A stretch of DNA of 62,000 nt from Adiantum capillus-veneris (GCA_014529385.2 CM043963.1:72633412-72695411); one strand, 5' to 3'; numbered from the stretch's first letter, positions 10,115 to 22,460 are shown. The notes: generated from the letters alone by a model not told the origin. Translations and numbers: made by a program.

Positions 10115-12133
10115 ATCGTGGAGGGTGAACTAGAGTGTGCAGAGAAACAGAAGAATGACAAAAGAGAATCTTTAAATAGCCCATCTAAATGAAATAGGAT
10201 TAATGGAATAACAAAATCTAGGTTTACTATAACATCAAAAATATAAAATGATTAGCAGAGCACCGGACCCTGTGTAGGGATCGATCAATCCACCCATCCA
10301 CTCCCGCTATGCTACAACAAGGAGAGATTTTCACTTCGCCGAGAGCGAGCCAGAACACCTCCAACCTACCTGAGCCAGACATAGGCTAAGGCCGCTTCAC
10401 CTCCCTCCATGAACCCAAGCTCTGAAAGGATCTAAGCAAGTAGAGAGAGAGTGTTCTTCTTCTTCTTCCTGCGAACGAGAGAGAAGATCTTATAGATGGT
10501 GATGGAGAGCTTGGAGCACTCTGTATAAGAAGTACGTATTGCCATGCGATAGTAAATGCAACTATCGACGCTGAAAATTGAGCACTCTATGCCAATTTAT
10601 GGGCATTGGATGAGGTTGGAGTGTGCCCCAAGCTAGCAGGTTGCACCCGTTCTTCTACTCGGAATAGCTGCAAGCTTTTAAGAACTTTTCTAAAAACATG
10701 GCTTTGCTTTTGGTGGTCAATTCTCCTATTACCATTCAATTTTTACAATAAAAATTGACTAATTGGATAGTATCCTGGCAACTAATGTAATCGTGCCTAA
10801 ATTATGCTACGTCGTGATGCCCCGACATAATTATGACATTCTTGTATTGCTTGGCATATTTCCGGTGTCACTTTTTATAAAAATAATTCTCGTAAAAATC
10901 TTGTTTAATCCCATTTCTTCACCGGGTAGTCATTTTTATACCCGATGGTGACTAAAAATATTTCTTTTCAAAAACGCTGAAAAGCATGAAAAGCTAAAAA
11001 TATCGTAAAAAGGAAAAAAAAATAAAATTAGAATGCCGGTTCCCCTTGTCCATAAGATTAAGAAAGCGGGCTCGCTTTTCACTAAAAAGCATTAAAAATA
11101 TTGAAAAGCTAAAAATAGCATGAAAAGCGTTTGAAAAGCAAATTTTTACACAATTAAACCATAGCTTCACAGGGACTTGTATATTAAGAATTCGACCCTG
11201 TTTTTTTGCAAAAAAGCACAAAAAAGCATGAAAAAGCTTTTAAAAAGGTGGATTTTTCAAAAATTGAACCAAACGTCTGTATGACCTACTCGAACATGAA
11301 AACGACCTTGGTGTTCACTTTAGAACCTCACAACACTGCCAAAAACAAGCATTCAAAGCCAAAATTTTACAAAGAAAATGTTAGAATCTATTTTTTTATT
11401 TTTAAAAGAGACCCAAAAATAGAACTTTTCTCTTTGGTGAGTAGGTCTAGCCTATTACTTTAGGCCTTTTGGGCCAAAGATGATGTTTCCCTGGAAGTAG
11501 CGTTGAGCACAGTGATTGACTCATTTGAGGTTACCCACCCTATCACCTTTGGTTGTTGAGGTTGAACTTGTGCTTTTGGTGTATGCAAACTAGATATTTG
11601 ACTTTGATGTGCTTTTTGGAGGTTGATTCTCTTTGGCTTCTTCTTTTGGAGTCTTTGTTGTGATTGGAAACTTTGGTTGATAAACTTTTTGCTTCGGTTT
11701 CCATCAGATTGTTGATGGTTTGGATTTTGATGTTGAGGCTATGTAGTAAGTTTGATGAAGATTAGTTAAAGGTAAATTTGACTTGTGAGGTTGATCTTCT
11801 TTAGTGTTTGCTTTAGCTTTACCTTTTTCTGTGACGGTTGGTTGTTTTTTCTCTACATGAACTTGAGATGCTTCTGGGACCTTTGTTGTGGTTGAAGATT
11901 TCTGGTGTTCTTGAAGCTTTTTTCTGTTGTCGAAAGAAGATGTTCGTCCAGCTTTTTTTCACGACCAAACTCTCTTTGATGTGATGGAAGTCGATTATGT
12001 AGAAAATTTCCTTGAACTCCCCAGTACTCAACTTGAGTATGGATTCTGCCACACCAAAGCTAGGAATTGACATTCTAGAACTTGTGTACACTATTTCTTC
12101 TAGCTCTTTAATTGGTGGATTTCCCATCATTAT
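10112..12133. other. Unassigned repeat-like DNA
   Basis: No supportable gene. About 10,970-11,270 is rich in imperfect AAAAGCATGAAAAGCTAAAA units. About 11,470-11,820 is a TTTGGTTG/TTGATG-rich stretch. A short minus-strand frame at 11819-12148 ends beside the copia LTR and is not recognisable, although FYIIDFHHIK...SW is faintly like a retroelement protease C-terminus. Confidence 0.5.
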
Positions 12134-12349
12134 TGTTACTATATACATGTGGTAGTGATGTGTGTGAACACACTTAGGACATTTTTTCCCTCAATAGGAG
12201 GTTTTTTCCCCGTGCATTGTATATACGCCCATCACTCTAGGGCTATCTATCTTTCCATTGCACACTAAGTAATACACTCTCTATTGTGTGCCTTAAGCTT
12301 CCTTCATCTTCTCCGCTATGTGTATTTTCTTGCAACCATAATTTCAATA
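12134..12349 (+). repeat. 5' LTR of copia element
   Basis: It begins TGTTACTATATACATG and ends ATTTCAATA. The right copy begins TGTTACCATATACATG and ends ATTCCAACA, which shows the original TG...CA ends. Both share TGTGTGTGAACACACTTAGGAC and GCATTGTATATACGCCCATC. Confidence 0.85.
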
Positions 12350-12350
12350 A

Positions 12351-12364
12351 TTGGTATCAAAGCA
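12351..12364 (+). promoter_or_regulatory. Primer-binding site (initiator Met-tRNA type)
   Basis: TTGGTATCAAAGCA lies one base after the 5' LTR. It differs by one base from the common TGGTATCAGAGC primer site, which is present unmutated in the related copy near 19,790-19,805 (minus strand). Confidence 0.8.
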
Positions 12365-12710
12365 AGTTGCATCCTCTCGAGCTTAGTCGCCAGCAGCTCC
12401 AACACACACCTACTCACTTTCTTTGCTTTTTGTGAGCTTTGGCAAGCATCAACAGGTCGACAAATATTTTGGGTAAACTCGTAGAGCTTGCTCTGCTCAG
12501 ATTTTAGATCTGGGCTCATTTCGGCCTCTGTTTCCACTATAGGTAGTACTGCGCATGCTATTTTGTCATTTTGTGCAAACTTTTTGTCAGTGTCATTTTC
12601 TACATAACAGGTCCCGTACAGTTTTCTATGATTTGTAGTATACAGCACGTGTTGATCCGCTTTGTTTCTCCTATTTTTGGACAGTTTTCACCGCAAGTGC
12701 AGCATTCACC

Positions 12711-13730
12711 ATGACTGACAACAACACAGATGTGTTCGAGATGTTTTGTTGGCTAATGGATGGGGACAATTACCCTATGTGGGCTTATATGATTCAACAT
12801 GTCCTTGTGTCAAAGGGTGTCTGGAACATTATGCAGGGCATTGATGTACGTCCTAGTTCTGAGGATGTAGGCGATGTTGAGGATGTTGTAGGTTTTGGTG
12901 GCAGGGTTACTACGGCTAAGCAAGCTCATTGGGATATAAAAGATGCACAGGCTCATGAATTGATTGCGTTGTCTGTGAGGCGCACTATTACTCCTCACAT
13001 TTGTTCAGCAAAATTTGCAAAACAGGCTTGGGATATTCTAGTTGGTCTTTATGCAAGTCGCAATGAGGAAAAAATTGCATTGATGCATAAAGATCTGGAG
13101 TCAAAGATTATGCATAAGGAAGATGACATGGACACTTTCCTTGCTGGTGTCAAGGATATCAATGAGCAACTTTTTTCTACAGGTGAAGTCATTTGAGATA
13201 GGTCCCTCATGCAGACTTATCTTGATGCTTTGCCAGATTCTTACCAGACTTTTGCTAGTACTTGGAGACTCATGACCCAAGGAAATTCAAAAGTTGTCAA
13301 GTTTGATGCATTATGCACATTGCTGTTGTAAGAGTCACTTTCTAGAAAAAAACAGGACTAGACATCGTGTAGTTGAACATGCCTATATTGTTGCTCAAAG
13401 AAAAGTGGTAACAATAATGTAGCCACTTCTCATGGTTAATCTGCGAGTGGTAAATCACTTGTTCCTAATGCTTCAGCTGGTAGCAATTCATTTGGGAATT
13501 CTGGTGATAAGGGCAAAAAGACGATGCATTGCCATCATTGTAAAACTAATGATCACTTGATCAAGCAGTGTCCTAAGTTAAAGGCCAAAGAGGCTAAGAA
13601 GAAAGAGACTAGTTCCACTACTAATGCTAGTTCCACTACAAATGCAGCTATTGTTGAGTCTTCTGTGAAAGGAGACAGTGATGCTGATGTTGATGTAGCC
13701 TATGGGCCTTTAGTGCAAAGTGACTTATGA
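12711..13730 (+). pseudogene. Copia gag with CCHC zinc knuckle
   Basis: From ATG 12711 it reads a UBN2/gag-type capsid region (NYPMWAYMIQHVL, GVWNIM, AWDILVGLYAS, EDDMDTFLAGVKDIN, LPDSYQTF, TWRLMTQGN). Stops occur near 13194 (TGA) and 13330-13375. The frame resumes to a knuckle at about 13530-13571, CHHCKTNDHLIKQC (CX2CX4HX4C), followed by a Lys-rich and Ser/Thr-rich linker. Gag packages element RNA. The minus-strand copy at 17.8-19.4 kb carries the same protein. Confidence 0.85.
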
Positions 13731-15468
13731 TCCTTTTGTCTATGATGCATGTTTGTCAGTTGTTGTAGATGCTCAAGTATGGAACTTTGATAGTGGTGCT
13801 ACAAAGCACATTACCTCTCATCGTAACTTGTTTACCTCTCTCAAGGATTTCCCTTATGAGGGACATCCTCTAGAGAGGATGTCCCTCATGGCAATTCAAT
13901 CACTTATGCAAACAATGCCTCTTATCTGGTCAAGGGAGTTGGAAAGATTGTGCTTACTATTGCAAATGGCAATTCTTTTACACTTGTTGATGCATTGTAT
14001 GTACATGGGATCAAGGAGAATCTTTTGTCTATATCTGCACTTGCTAGACTTGGTTTTATAATCAAATTTGTAAATGACAGATGTACAGTACATGATCTCA
14101 GTTTCGATGATGAAATTTTTGCATCTAGCATTTTATGTTGTGGGTTGTATAAGCTCACTTTATATGACAAGTGTGGGCAAAATTTTGCAAATGCCGTTGT
14201 GGATTCTAATGCCATTTTAGATGCAAAATTTTGGCATGCACATTTTGGACATCTGAATTTTGCCAATTTGCTGCATTTGCAGAAATCTACTTCTTTGTCG
14301 CCTCTTGAAGCGCCTATCAAAACATGATTGTGAAGGCTGTATTTTGGCTAAGATGCAGTGTTCAAAGTTTCCAAAGGATGGTTCAGTTAGGGCCAGATGC
14401 AAGTTGTAGCTTGTGCATAGTGATGTTTGTGGGACCATGCAAACTCCATCCTTGGGCAATTATCTTTACTTTGTGACTTTCATTGATGATTACTCCTGGC
14501 ATGCATGGGTGTATCCGATTAAGGCGAAGTCCGAAGTGTTTTTATGCTTCAAACAATTCATGGCTATGGCTGAAAATGTCTCGAAATGTACTATGGGCAC
14601 CCTTTGTTCCGATTGAGGGAGGGAGTATATGTCTCATGAGTTTAATGCATTGATGGCTAGTCATGGGATATAACACAATGTACAGTGCCTTATATGCCTT
14701 AGCAAAATGGTGTTGCTAAGAGGAAAAATAGGTCACTTACAAAAATGGCATGATGTATGGTCAAGAGTCAAGCTTTGCATGTGTGCCACTTTATATACTA
14801 AACAGGTGTCCTACAAAAGCTTTGCAATCTAGACTCTTTATGAAGCATGGCATGATAGAAATCCTTCTATTGAGCACATGCGTGTTTTTGGCTATTTGGC
14901 ATATGCTTTGGTGCCACAAACGCAGCGCAGAACATTGGATGATAAGGTTGTCAAATGTATTTTTGTTGGTTATAGTGTTGAAAGCAAAGGTTGCAGGTTG
15001 TATCATCCGCAAACAAAGAGTATCTTAGTTTCATGGGTTGTTGTTTTTGTGGAAGATTATGTTCATCTTTTGATGTCATGTACTAGAGACAATAATGCAA
15101 GCTCACAGGACATTTATGACACTTTCTTGCCTCTTTTCAATGGTGGAAGTTTGAATGTAAATTACAATGAGTCAAATGTACAACATATGGGGGTTTCTAA
15201 AAATGTTACAGATCAGCCTACTACTGATGCAGATGTACATGATGTACTTGATGAGGAAAGGGCTGAGAATGAGCCAGCTAGAGATATGCCTAAATGGTTG
15301 GTGCATACTTTGTGTGACAGTAAATTGGATGCACCTTTGTCTAGTTGTACTCGTTTAGGTTCTCACCATGCATCTTATGCATCATATTGTTATGCTTTGG
15401 CTGTGTCTAACTTACATGATGTTAAGGAACCTCTATCTTTTGATGAGGCACAGAATTCAGAAAATTGA
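13720..15468 (+). pseudogene. Copia protease-integrase region, broken
   Basis: The protease active site DSGATKH (about 13789-13809) follows VWNFDSG. A 1-2 base frame change comes at the repeated CCTCTAGAGAGGATGTCCCTC (about 13865-13890). The pre-integrase region FWHAHFGHLNFANL lies near 14230-14275. The integrase core has HSDVCG (about 14413), YFVTFIDDYSWHAWVYPIK and then a stop in place of the next catalytic stretch (SD*GREYMS near 14610). MRVFGYLAYALVPQ to KCIFVGYS near 14880-14980 is the usual post-catalytic segment. It is non-functional because of multiple frame changes. Confidence 0.8.
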
Positions 15469-16956
15469 ATGGCTGGCATGCAATCAGAATGTGATTCACT
15501 TATAAAAAATGACACATGGACTTTATGTGATTTGCCTCTTGGAAAAAAGGCCATCAGTACAAAGTGGGTTTACAAGTTGAAACGCAATCCAGATGGTGAG
15601 ATTAATCACTATAAGGCTCGACTTGTTGCAAAAGGTTATGCATAGCAAAAAGGCATAGATTATGAAGAGACTTTTGCTTCCACTTGTCGTACGACTAATG
15701 TGCATTTTTTATGTGCATTGGCAGTTCATTTTGGTTGGGATGTACATCAGTCAGACATTGTTACTTCTTTCTTGAATGGTGACATATTTGAGGAAGTTTA
15801 TGTAACGCAGCCTCGCGGTTTTGTCAAGAAAGGGCAAGAGGATAAAGTGTGTAGATGTAAGAAAGCTTTGTGTGGGTTGAAGCAATCTCCTCGTGCTTGG
15901 TATGAGAAGGCTGATTTGGTCAAACAAGGCTTTCGTAACAGTCCAACAGAAAGCACATTGTATGTAAAGCGTGAGGGTGATGTACTTCTCATTGGCGTTG
16001 TCTATGTGGATGTTTTGCTGATCACTAGACCAAATGAGAGACATATTGCTGAATTAAGGCTGATTTGAATGCTACTTTAAAGATGAAAGATCTAGGGCTA
16101 TTGCATCATTACTTGGGTATACAATTTAAGCAGTGTGATGGTGGTATTGCCTTGTGTCAAAAAAGTTACATAGAGACATTGCTAAGTAAGTTTGGACTTG
16201 AGGATTGCAAACCTATTTCCACTCCCATAGAAACAAGTTTGAAGTTGAGTCTTCATGATGTTGGTGATCCTACAGATGTCACTCTTTACCGACCTGATGT
16301 TGGCTGCCTCATTTATGTATGCAACACGAGGCCGGATATTTAGTTTGCAATCACAAGTCAGCAAATTCATGCATAGCCCAGGGTCTAAGCATTGGCAGGC
16401 TGTCAAGAGGATTTTTTGCTACTTGAGTGGCACTTTGCATCTCGGCTTGTTTTATCCCAAGGAGGAATTATTTCCGCCAGACTTACATGCTTTTTTAGAC
16501 TCAGATTGGGCTGGTTGTTTTGACACGCGAGTGTCCACAAGTGGTTTTTGTTTCATGCTCGACAGTTCATGTATCTCATGGTTGAGCAAGAAGAAACCTA
16601 ATATGGCCACTTCTAGTTGTGAGGTTGAGTGCAGGGCAGTCTTCATAGCTACGGTTGTGTGTGTATGGCTCAGACGCCTTATGGCTTATTTGGGTGTTGG
16701 ACAAGACACTGCCAGCACTATCTACACTGATAGTCAAAGCGCATTGGCAGTTGCGAGGAGACCAGTTTTTCATGCTCACACAAAGCACCTTGAGGTGCAT
16801 TACCACTATGTCAAGGAAAGGCGCTCAGTAGGAGAGATCAGCTTGGCTTATGTGCCAACACATGAAAACCTTGTAGATCTTTATACAAAGGCATTGTCTC
16901 ATGAGAAGTTCAAAGCTTTCCGCAAAGCTTTGGGCTTACTCTCCTTTGTGGATTGA
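15469..16956 (+). pseudogene. Copia reverse transcriptase and RNase H, broken
   Basis: RT pieces in successive frames: STKWVYKLK and ARLVAKGYA (about 15555-15645), WDVHQSDIVTSFLNGD (15740-15785), KALCGLKQSPRAWYEK (15864-15911) and the catalytic box, which reads YVDV at 16003-16014 instead of YVDD. The GAT-to-GTT change removes a metal-binding Asp. RNase H follows from about 16,480: FLDSDWAGC, CISWLSKKK, SSCEVECRAV, IYTDSQSAL, AHTKHLEVHYHYVKE and LVDLYTKAL, ending in TGA at 16954-16956. Confidence 0.85.
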
Positions 16957-17030
16957 TCATGTCCTCAGGGCATGGCACTTCCCTACTCTATGTGCCAGCT
17001 CTCGTTCATCGCATCACTCCCAGGGGGATT

Positions 17031-17242
17031 TGTTACCATATACATGTGATAGTGATGTGTGTGAACACACTTAGGACCATCGAGGCATTTTTTCCCCTCA
17101 CTAGGAGGTTCCCCCCGTGCATTGTATATACGCCCATCACTTTAGGGCTATCTATCTTTCCATTGCACACTAAGTAATACACTCTGAGCTTCCTTCATCT
17201 TCTCCAAGCTGTGTGTGTTTTCCTACAACCATAATTCCAACA
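17031..17242 (+). repeat. 3' LTR of copia element with preceding polypurine tract
   Basis: The LTR starts at TGTTACC directly after CAGGGGGATT (17021-17030), a polypurine-type primer. It ends ATTCCAACA at 17242. The sequence that follows is the internal leader of another copy. Confidence 0.8.
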
Positions 17243-17440
17243 ATTGGTGTCAAAGCATGTTGTGTCCTTCGAGCTTAGTCGCCAGCAGCTCCAACACACG
17301 CCTGCTATCTTTCTGCAATTTTTTTGAGGTTTGGCAAGCGTCAGCAGGTCGACAAATATTTCGGGTAAGCTCGTAGAGTTTGGTCTGTTCATATTTTTTA
17401 TTTGGGCGCATTTCAGGCTCTGTTTCCACCACTGCTACTT
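17243..17440 (+). mobile_element. Orphan leader of a second tandem copia copy
   Basis: ATTGGTGTCAAAGCATG and the next roughly 190 bases match 12350-12550 (CGAGCTTAGTCGCCAGCAGC, CAGGTCGACAAATATTT). The 17031 LTR therefore acts as the 3' LTR of one copy and the 5' LTR of a truncated next copy: LTR-interior-LTR-interior. Confidence 0.8.
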
Positions 17441-17830
17441 CATTTGCTTTTAGTTGCACTTTTTATGGAGTTGGCTCCTTTGAAACAATCTGTGTCGATT
17501 CTTCAAGTATGTCAATCATGACATATTCTCATGGTTTCTTTTCTTCCTTCGTTTGTGCTTTTGCATCATGATTCATGCCATAATTATTTGTCTTGCCTAT
17601 TCTGCTTTCATACAAGTTTCATTAGTTTCCTTCAACACCTTTATCATAAAATAGGGAGCTATGTCAAAGCCTTTCTCATCACAAAACTTCATAGGTGTTA
17701 TTTTGTCTGCACACACATCTAGAGTAGCTAGTATCTGATCCCAGCCAAAAGGTTCAAACAAGTCTTTTGGAAATGGTTCTCCGAAAGTAGTCTTTGTGCT
17801 CTACTGATCTCTCAAGGATGCAATCTTCTT
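17441..17830. other. Junction region, no clear gene
   Basis: About 390 bases lie between the plus-strand leader fragment and the minus-strand copia copy. Some minus-strand coding-like text is visible (FEPFGWDQILATLDVCADKI, frames mixed) but is not assigned. Confidence 0.4.
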
Positions 17831-20028
17831 TCCTTAGGCTTTCACATTCGGATGCTCCACATATCCGCGCTTTATCATGATCCACAACAACATTTGCACA
17901 ATTCTACCCACACTTGTCATACAACGTGAGTTTATATAGCCCATGGCATAAAATGCCAAATGCGACAATATCACCACCAAAACTAAGATCATGTACTGTA
18001 CATTTGTCATCCACAAATTTGACTACAAGACCAAGTCTAGCAAGTGCAAATACACACAAAAGATTCTTCTTGATCCCAGGTAGATACAATGTATCAACAA
18101 GTGTGAAAGAACTGCCATTTGTAACAATAAGCACAATATTTCCAACTCCATGGACCGGATAAGAGGCGTTTTGGCACAAGTGACTGAATTCCCATGAGGG
18201 ACAAACTCAAGAGAGGTAAACAAGTCACGATGGGAGGTAGTGTTCTTTGAAGCACCATTGTCAAACTACCACACACGTGAATCTGTCGCAACTGACATGC
18301 ATGCATCATGGACAACAAGATCACAAGTACACTCTGCACTAAAATCCCACTCTGCATCTACATCAGCATCACAATCTCCTTTCATAGAAGACTCCACAAT
18401 AGCTGCACTTGTATTGGACCCTGTATTGATCCACCCTCTTTCTTCTTAGCCTCTTTTGCCTTCAATTTTGGACGTTGCTTGATCAAGTGATCATTAGCTT
18501 TACAATAATGGCAACACATCTTCTTTTTGCCCTTATCACCAGATTCCAAACCAGTTGCTTCCGGCAGAAGCATTAGGAACATGTGATTTTCCACTCGTGG
18601 AAGAACCATGAGAAGTGGCTACATTGTTGTTACCACCTCCTGTCACAGCACTGAATAACAAGCAAGTGATATGTACGAGGAGTTATGGGATTTTCTTTCA
18701 GCAGCAATAAAGGCATGTTCAACTGCACGTTGTGGAAACTGATTCTTGCAGCAACAATGTGCATAATGCATCAAATTTAAGAACTTTTGGATTTCCTTGG
18801 GTCATAAGTCTCCAAGTACTAACAAAAGTCTGGTAAGAATCTGGCAGAGTAGCAAGAACAGTCTGCACGAGGGAACTGTAAAAAATGACTTCGCCTACAG
18901 AAAAAAGTTGCTCATTTATATCATTAACACCAGCAAGGAAAGTGTCCATTTCATCTTCCTCATGCATAATCTTCGACTCCAGCTCTTTACACAACAAATG
19001 CAATTTTTGCCTCATTGCGACTTGCATAAAGACCAACCAAAATATCCCAAGCCTGTTTTGCATATTTTGTTGAACGAATATGAGGAATAATAGTGCGCTT
19101 CACAGACAACACAATCAAAGTATGAGTGTGTGCATCTTTTACATCCCAATGAGATTGCTTAACCATAGGAAAAACAACTCTGGTAGCAGCAATCTTGCCA
19201 CCAAATCCTACAACATCCTCAACATTGCCTACATCCTCAGAACCACGATGTACATCAATGTTCTACATAATATTCTAAACACCCTTTGACACAAGGACAT
19301 GTTGCATCGTAAGCCCACATAGGGTAATTGTCCCTATCCAATCTCTCCTCAACAACAATTATCTTGAACACATCCGTGTTGTTGGCAGCCATGGCAAATG
19401 CTGCACCTGATGTGAAAATTCCTCAAAAAGAGGAGAAACAAAGTGGGAACAACACATGCTATATAGCACAAACCATATTAGACTGTCAGGGACCTATAAT
19501 ACAAAAAAAGGCACTGATAGACTTCTGCACAAAATGACAAAATAGCATGCGTAATACTGCATATAGTTGGAAACGGGGCCTGAAATTTGAGCAGACTGAG
19601 CTCAAAGTATTTGTCGACATGTTGACACTCGCCAAAGCTCACAAAAATCGGAGAAATTGAGCAGGCACATGTTGGAGCTACTGAGGACTAAGCCCGGGAG
19701 GATGCAACCTGCTCTGATACCAATTGTTGGAATTAGGGTTGCAAGAAAACACACACAGCTACTGAGGACTAAGCCCGGGAGGATGCAACCTGCTCTGATA
19801 CCAATTGTTGGAATTAGGGTTGCAAGAAAACACACACAGCTTGGAGAAAATGAAGGAAGCTCAAGGCACACAATAGAGAGTGTATGACTTAGTGTATAAC
19901 GGAAAGATAAGATAGCCCTAGAGTGATGGGCATAATGTACAGGGGCAAAAACCTCCTAGAGAGGGAAAAAATGCCCCGACAGTCCCAAGTGTGTTCACAC
20001 GCATCACTACCACATGTATATGGTAGCA
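17831..20028 (-). mobile_element. Truncated copia element, inverted, same family
   Basis: On the minus strand: 5' LTR 20028-19806 (TGCTACCATATACATG...ATTCCAACA), an intact-looking primer site TGGTATCAGAGCAGG, then gag from about 19390 (MAANNTDVF region). Gag has a capsid region (LESKIMHEEDEMDTFLAGVNDIN, about 18980-18890), a CCHC knuckle near 18,505, and the protease/pre-integrase segment to about 17,880 (GLYKLTLYDKCG). Homology to the plus copy stops there. It has stops and frameshifts. No 3' LTR is present. Confidence 0.8.
19677..19838. repeat. 81-bp tandem duplication spanning LTR end and primer site
   Basis: Units 19677-19757 and 19758-19838 are essentially identical. Each carries the LTR 3' end and the primer-binding site (minus strand), so the inverted copia copy has two LTR-end/primer-site modules in a row. 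Confidence 0.85.
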
Positions 20029-20229
20029 TCTTCAACTAGACTCTGAACTGCAACAATCATGGATTCATTCAGTCCAGTTGTTGTTTTCTCCTCACCCGAT
20101 TGCATGAGCTGCTTCTCTTCCCGAGCCCTTGAAGGTTGAGGCTGTAGTTTCTGAATTATCCTAGCATCTGAGCATTCTGGCTATTCTGGAATCTTCTTTG
20201 CCAGGTTCTTTGTAGTTTTGGTCGCTATC

Positions 20230-21840
20230 TCTCATTGTTTGTGCCATTCATCAACTATTTTTCCTTTGCCTTTTGCCTTCCATGTGGCTCTCTGCCACTC
20301 CCATTTCTTTGTTTCAAGAGCCTGCTTCACCTCAGGTTCTTCTAAAATCTCCTCCACTACTACACCTTTGCTTCTGTGCACTGCCCTTACCGGTGCTAGA
20401 TCCTTCTGGTTTGGTAGCTTCCGAGCATTGAGTTGCAAAATGGCCATATTTTCTATAGGTATGACAATTTAAACTCCTTTTCCCAAAATTAGCTCTGCCT
20501 CTACCCCGGCTAGAACCCCCTTGGTATCTACCTTTTCCATCTCCAACACTCGTGATGGTCTCATTCTCCTTGGATCCACTTGCTCCATTTGTCTTCACTG
20601 CTTTCGGATTTGTCAATGCAACCACAAATAAGTCCTTTTCCTTCTTGAAGTGATGAATCATTATTCCACAATTGGTCCATACATGTCCTTCCTACTGAAG
20701 ATCTTGTTTTGGCCATGTCATCTGTTTTGACATTTCTTTTAGCTTCCTAGTTCACGATCCTTTCTTCTTGCTTTTAACTTTTTCATACGAGTCACTATCA
20801 GATGAGCTAGAAGTTGTGCTAGAATCTAGCCCTTTAGTCGATGTCTCACTATCAGTAAAATCTCTTCTCTTGTGGTTGCTTTCCTTTTTAGCTTGTTGTT
20901 CCAATTTTAGTGCTCGCTAAACCAGATCATTTAATTTCTTCTTAGGGGCTGGAACTTCCTATTCCCTTAGCTTCTTACTTCTAAAGTCGTTAAGGAACCA
21001 AGCCCTCATTCTATTTTTTGACGGAAGTTCTTACACTTGTCTAGTCAGTTGCTTGATCTTCTCGACGTAGCTTCTGACTGACACTTTGCCTTGCTTTATC
21101 TTGTTTAGCTCACACAAAATGTCTTCATCTCCCCTGTTATCTGAATACTCTGGGCGAAATGCTTTAAATCAATTTGTTGTACGATTTGAGCTGGCACTCT
21201 AGATAATGATAATTCCACTTTCTAGCTGCCTCCTTCAATGTTTCAGGAAAATACTCTCCCCATTCATCCTCATGTATATCCTTTAGCACATCATACTATT
21301 CAAACGCCTAAATTTTCACGTCTGGATCACCCTTGTTTCCCCCTTTGCAAATTGGAAAAGAAATCTACAGATCAATAGAATGCTCATCTGATGACTAGAT
21401 CTAGCTTTGTGAAATGGTTTCCTATCTCTGGATTGTCTTTTACTGTAATGATCTGTGTCTACTTTCCAATTGCCATTTTCATTAGTCTCAATCATTGTAT
21501 CCCTTTAAGGCTTCTTTGTTGACTTCTACCTTGTGGATCTATGGCTTCACTTGCTATCGTCACTGTCATCAATATGTTTTCTACTTCTGTGAGATCCGTT
21601 AGATCGAGTCCGTCGTTCTACTTTCTCTGCACCTCCTGGAATGAGTCGAGTGCTGAGAATCCCTTGATTCATCATCTGGTGCCCCTAGATCTGGAAAAAC
21701 ATGAGTTTCATTTCCAAGTTCTCTTTAGGTATCAAAGCTATGCTTTGACTTCTCGTGAATAGTGCTAACACGATTCGGATCATCCTTGAATCTCATCACT
21801 GGCCTTCTACCACGTGGAACTCTTCTGGGCAGCATGGTTA
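20230..21840 (-). pseudogene. Decayed retrotransposon gag, different family
   Basis: Minus-strand reading gives gag-like text broken by many stops: DEDILCELNKIKQGK.SVRSYVEKIKQLT (about 21,130-21,030), a coiled Lys/Glu-rich stretch near 20,930, and a degenerate zinc knuckle CHTYRKYGHFATQC at 20466-20425, where the second Cys of CX2C is Tyr. The inverted copia copy ends at 20028, immediately downstream, and probably inserted into this older relic. No LTR is identified. Confidence 0.55.
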
Positions 21841-21994
21841 ATTTCAGCTAGCCCTAACACCAACTAGGAGATAGTTCTTTTGTCAAGAGAAACTTAGCTC
21901 AAGCCGCCGTGATCGCCAAAATGGAATGAGTTGGTCATTTATGACAGCTATTCTAGGTTGCTTATGCAGGATACAACACACTCTTTCTCTTCTA

Positions 21995-22110
21995 TGTTGG
22001 GTTGCTATTATATGAAGGTTATGACGAGCATTAACATTAGGAAAAAATTGGACCCCCTTGGGGCCATGTAAGGAATCCTAATTTTAAGGGATTAAAGCTA
22101 ATTTTGTAGG
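21995..22110 (+). repeat. Left inverted terminus of candidate transposon
   Basis: TGTTGGG, about 35 less-conserved bases, then TTAGGAAAAAATTGGACC and CTTGGGGCCATGTAAGG. It pairs with 36965-37068 in inverted orientation. It is followed to about 22,300 by AG-rich DNA with repeated AAAGTAGG. Confidence 0.6.
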
Positions 22111-22432
22111 GAATGGAGGGAACAAAGACAATAAATAGGGCTACTTTTGTAGCTCTCTCTCTAACTTCTCTCTAGATAGGAGAGGGGGGAAAGTAGGGAA
22201 TGAGGGTGGTAAAGTAGGAGGAAGAGGGGGGATAAAGTAGGAGAGAGAGGGAAGTAAAAAGAGAGAGAGGAGTAAAAGTAGAGAGAAGAACCATTCTCTC
22301 TCTACCTATCACCAAACAAAGAGAGTAAGTAGTTATGACAAAAGCCACTTTTCAGTTCGTGCATCAATTTACCCCAAAAAAATGAATTTTTTATAAAATC
22401 TTCAAAATGGATCTTTTAAGCTTTCAAAAGGT

Positions 22433-22460
22433 CCCTATATATATATATATATATATATAA
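22433..22460. repeat. (AT)n microsatellite
   Basis: A short TATATA tract in the AT-rich DNA upstream of the transposase-like gene. From 22,320 to 22,729 no gene is visible. Confidence 0.9.

Larger units (their letters stand above)
12134..17242 (+). mobile_element. Ty1/copia LTR retrotransposon, full length but decayed
   Basis: Two LTRs (12134-12349 and 17031-17242) bound an interior with an initiator-Met primer site and the copia order gag, protease, integrase, RT, RNase H. The LTRs are clearly homologous but differ by several substitutions and indels (for example CTATTGTGTGCCTTAA present only in the left), so the insertion is old. The right LTR is followed not by flanking DNA but by another copy of the primer site and leader, so no target duplication can be seen. 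Many stops, plus a mutated RT catalytic box, make it inactive. Confidence 0.9.

Noticed and set aside
10001-10192. Arg-Glu and Leu-Ser repeat frames
   Set aside because: Artefacts of the (GA)n tract.
11819-12148. Retroviral-type protease or cellular gene beside the copia LTR
   Set aside because: Only a vague FYIID...SW resemblance, no active-site motif, and no supporting neighbours.
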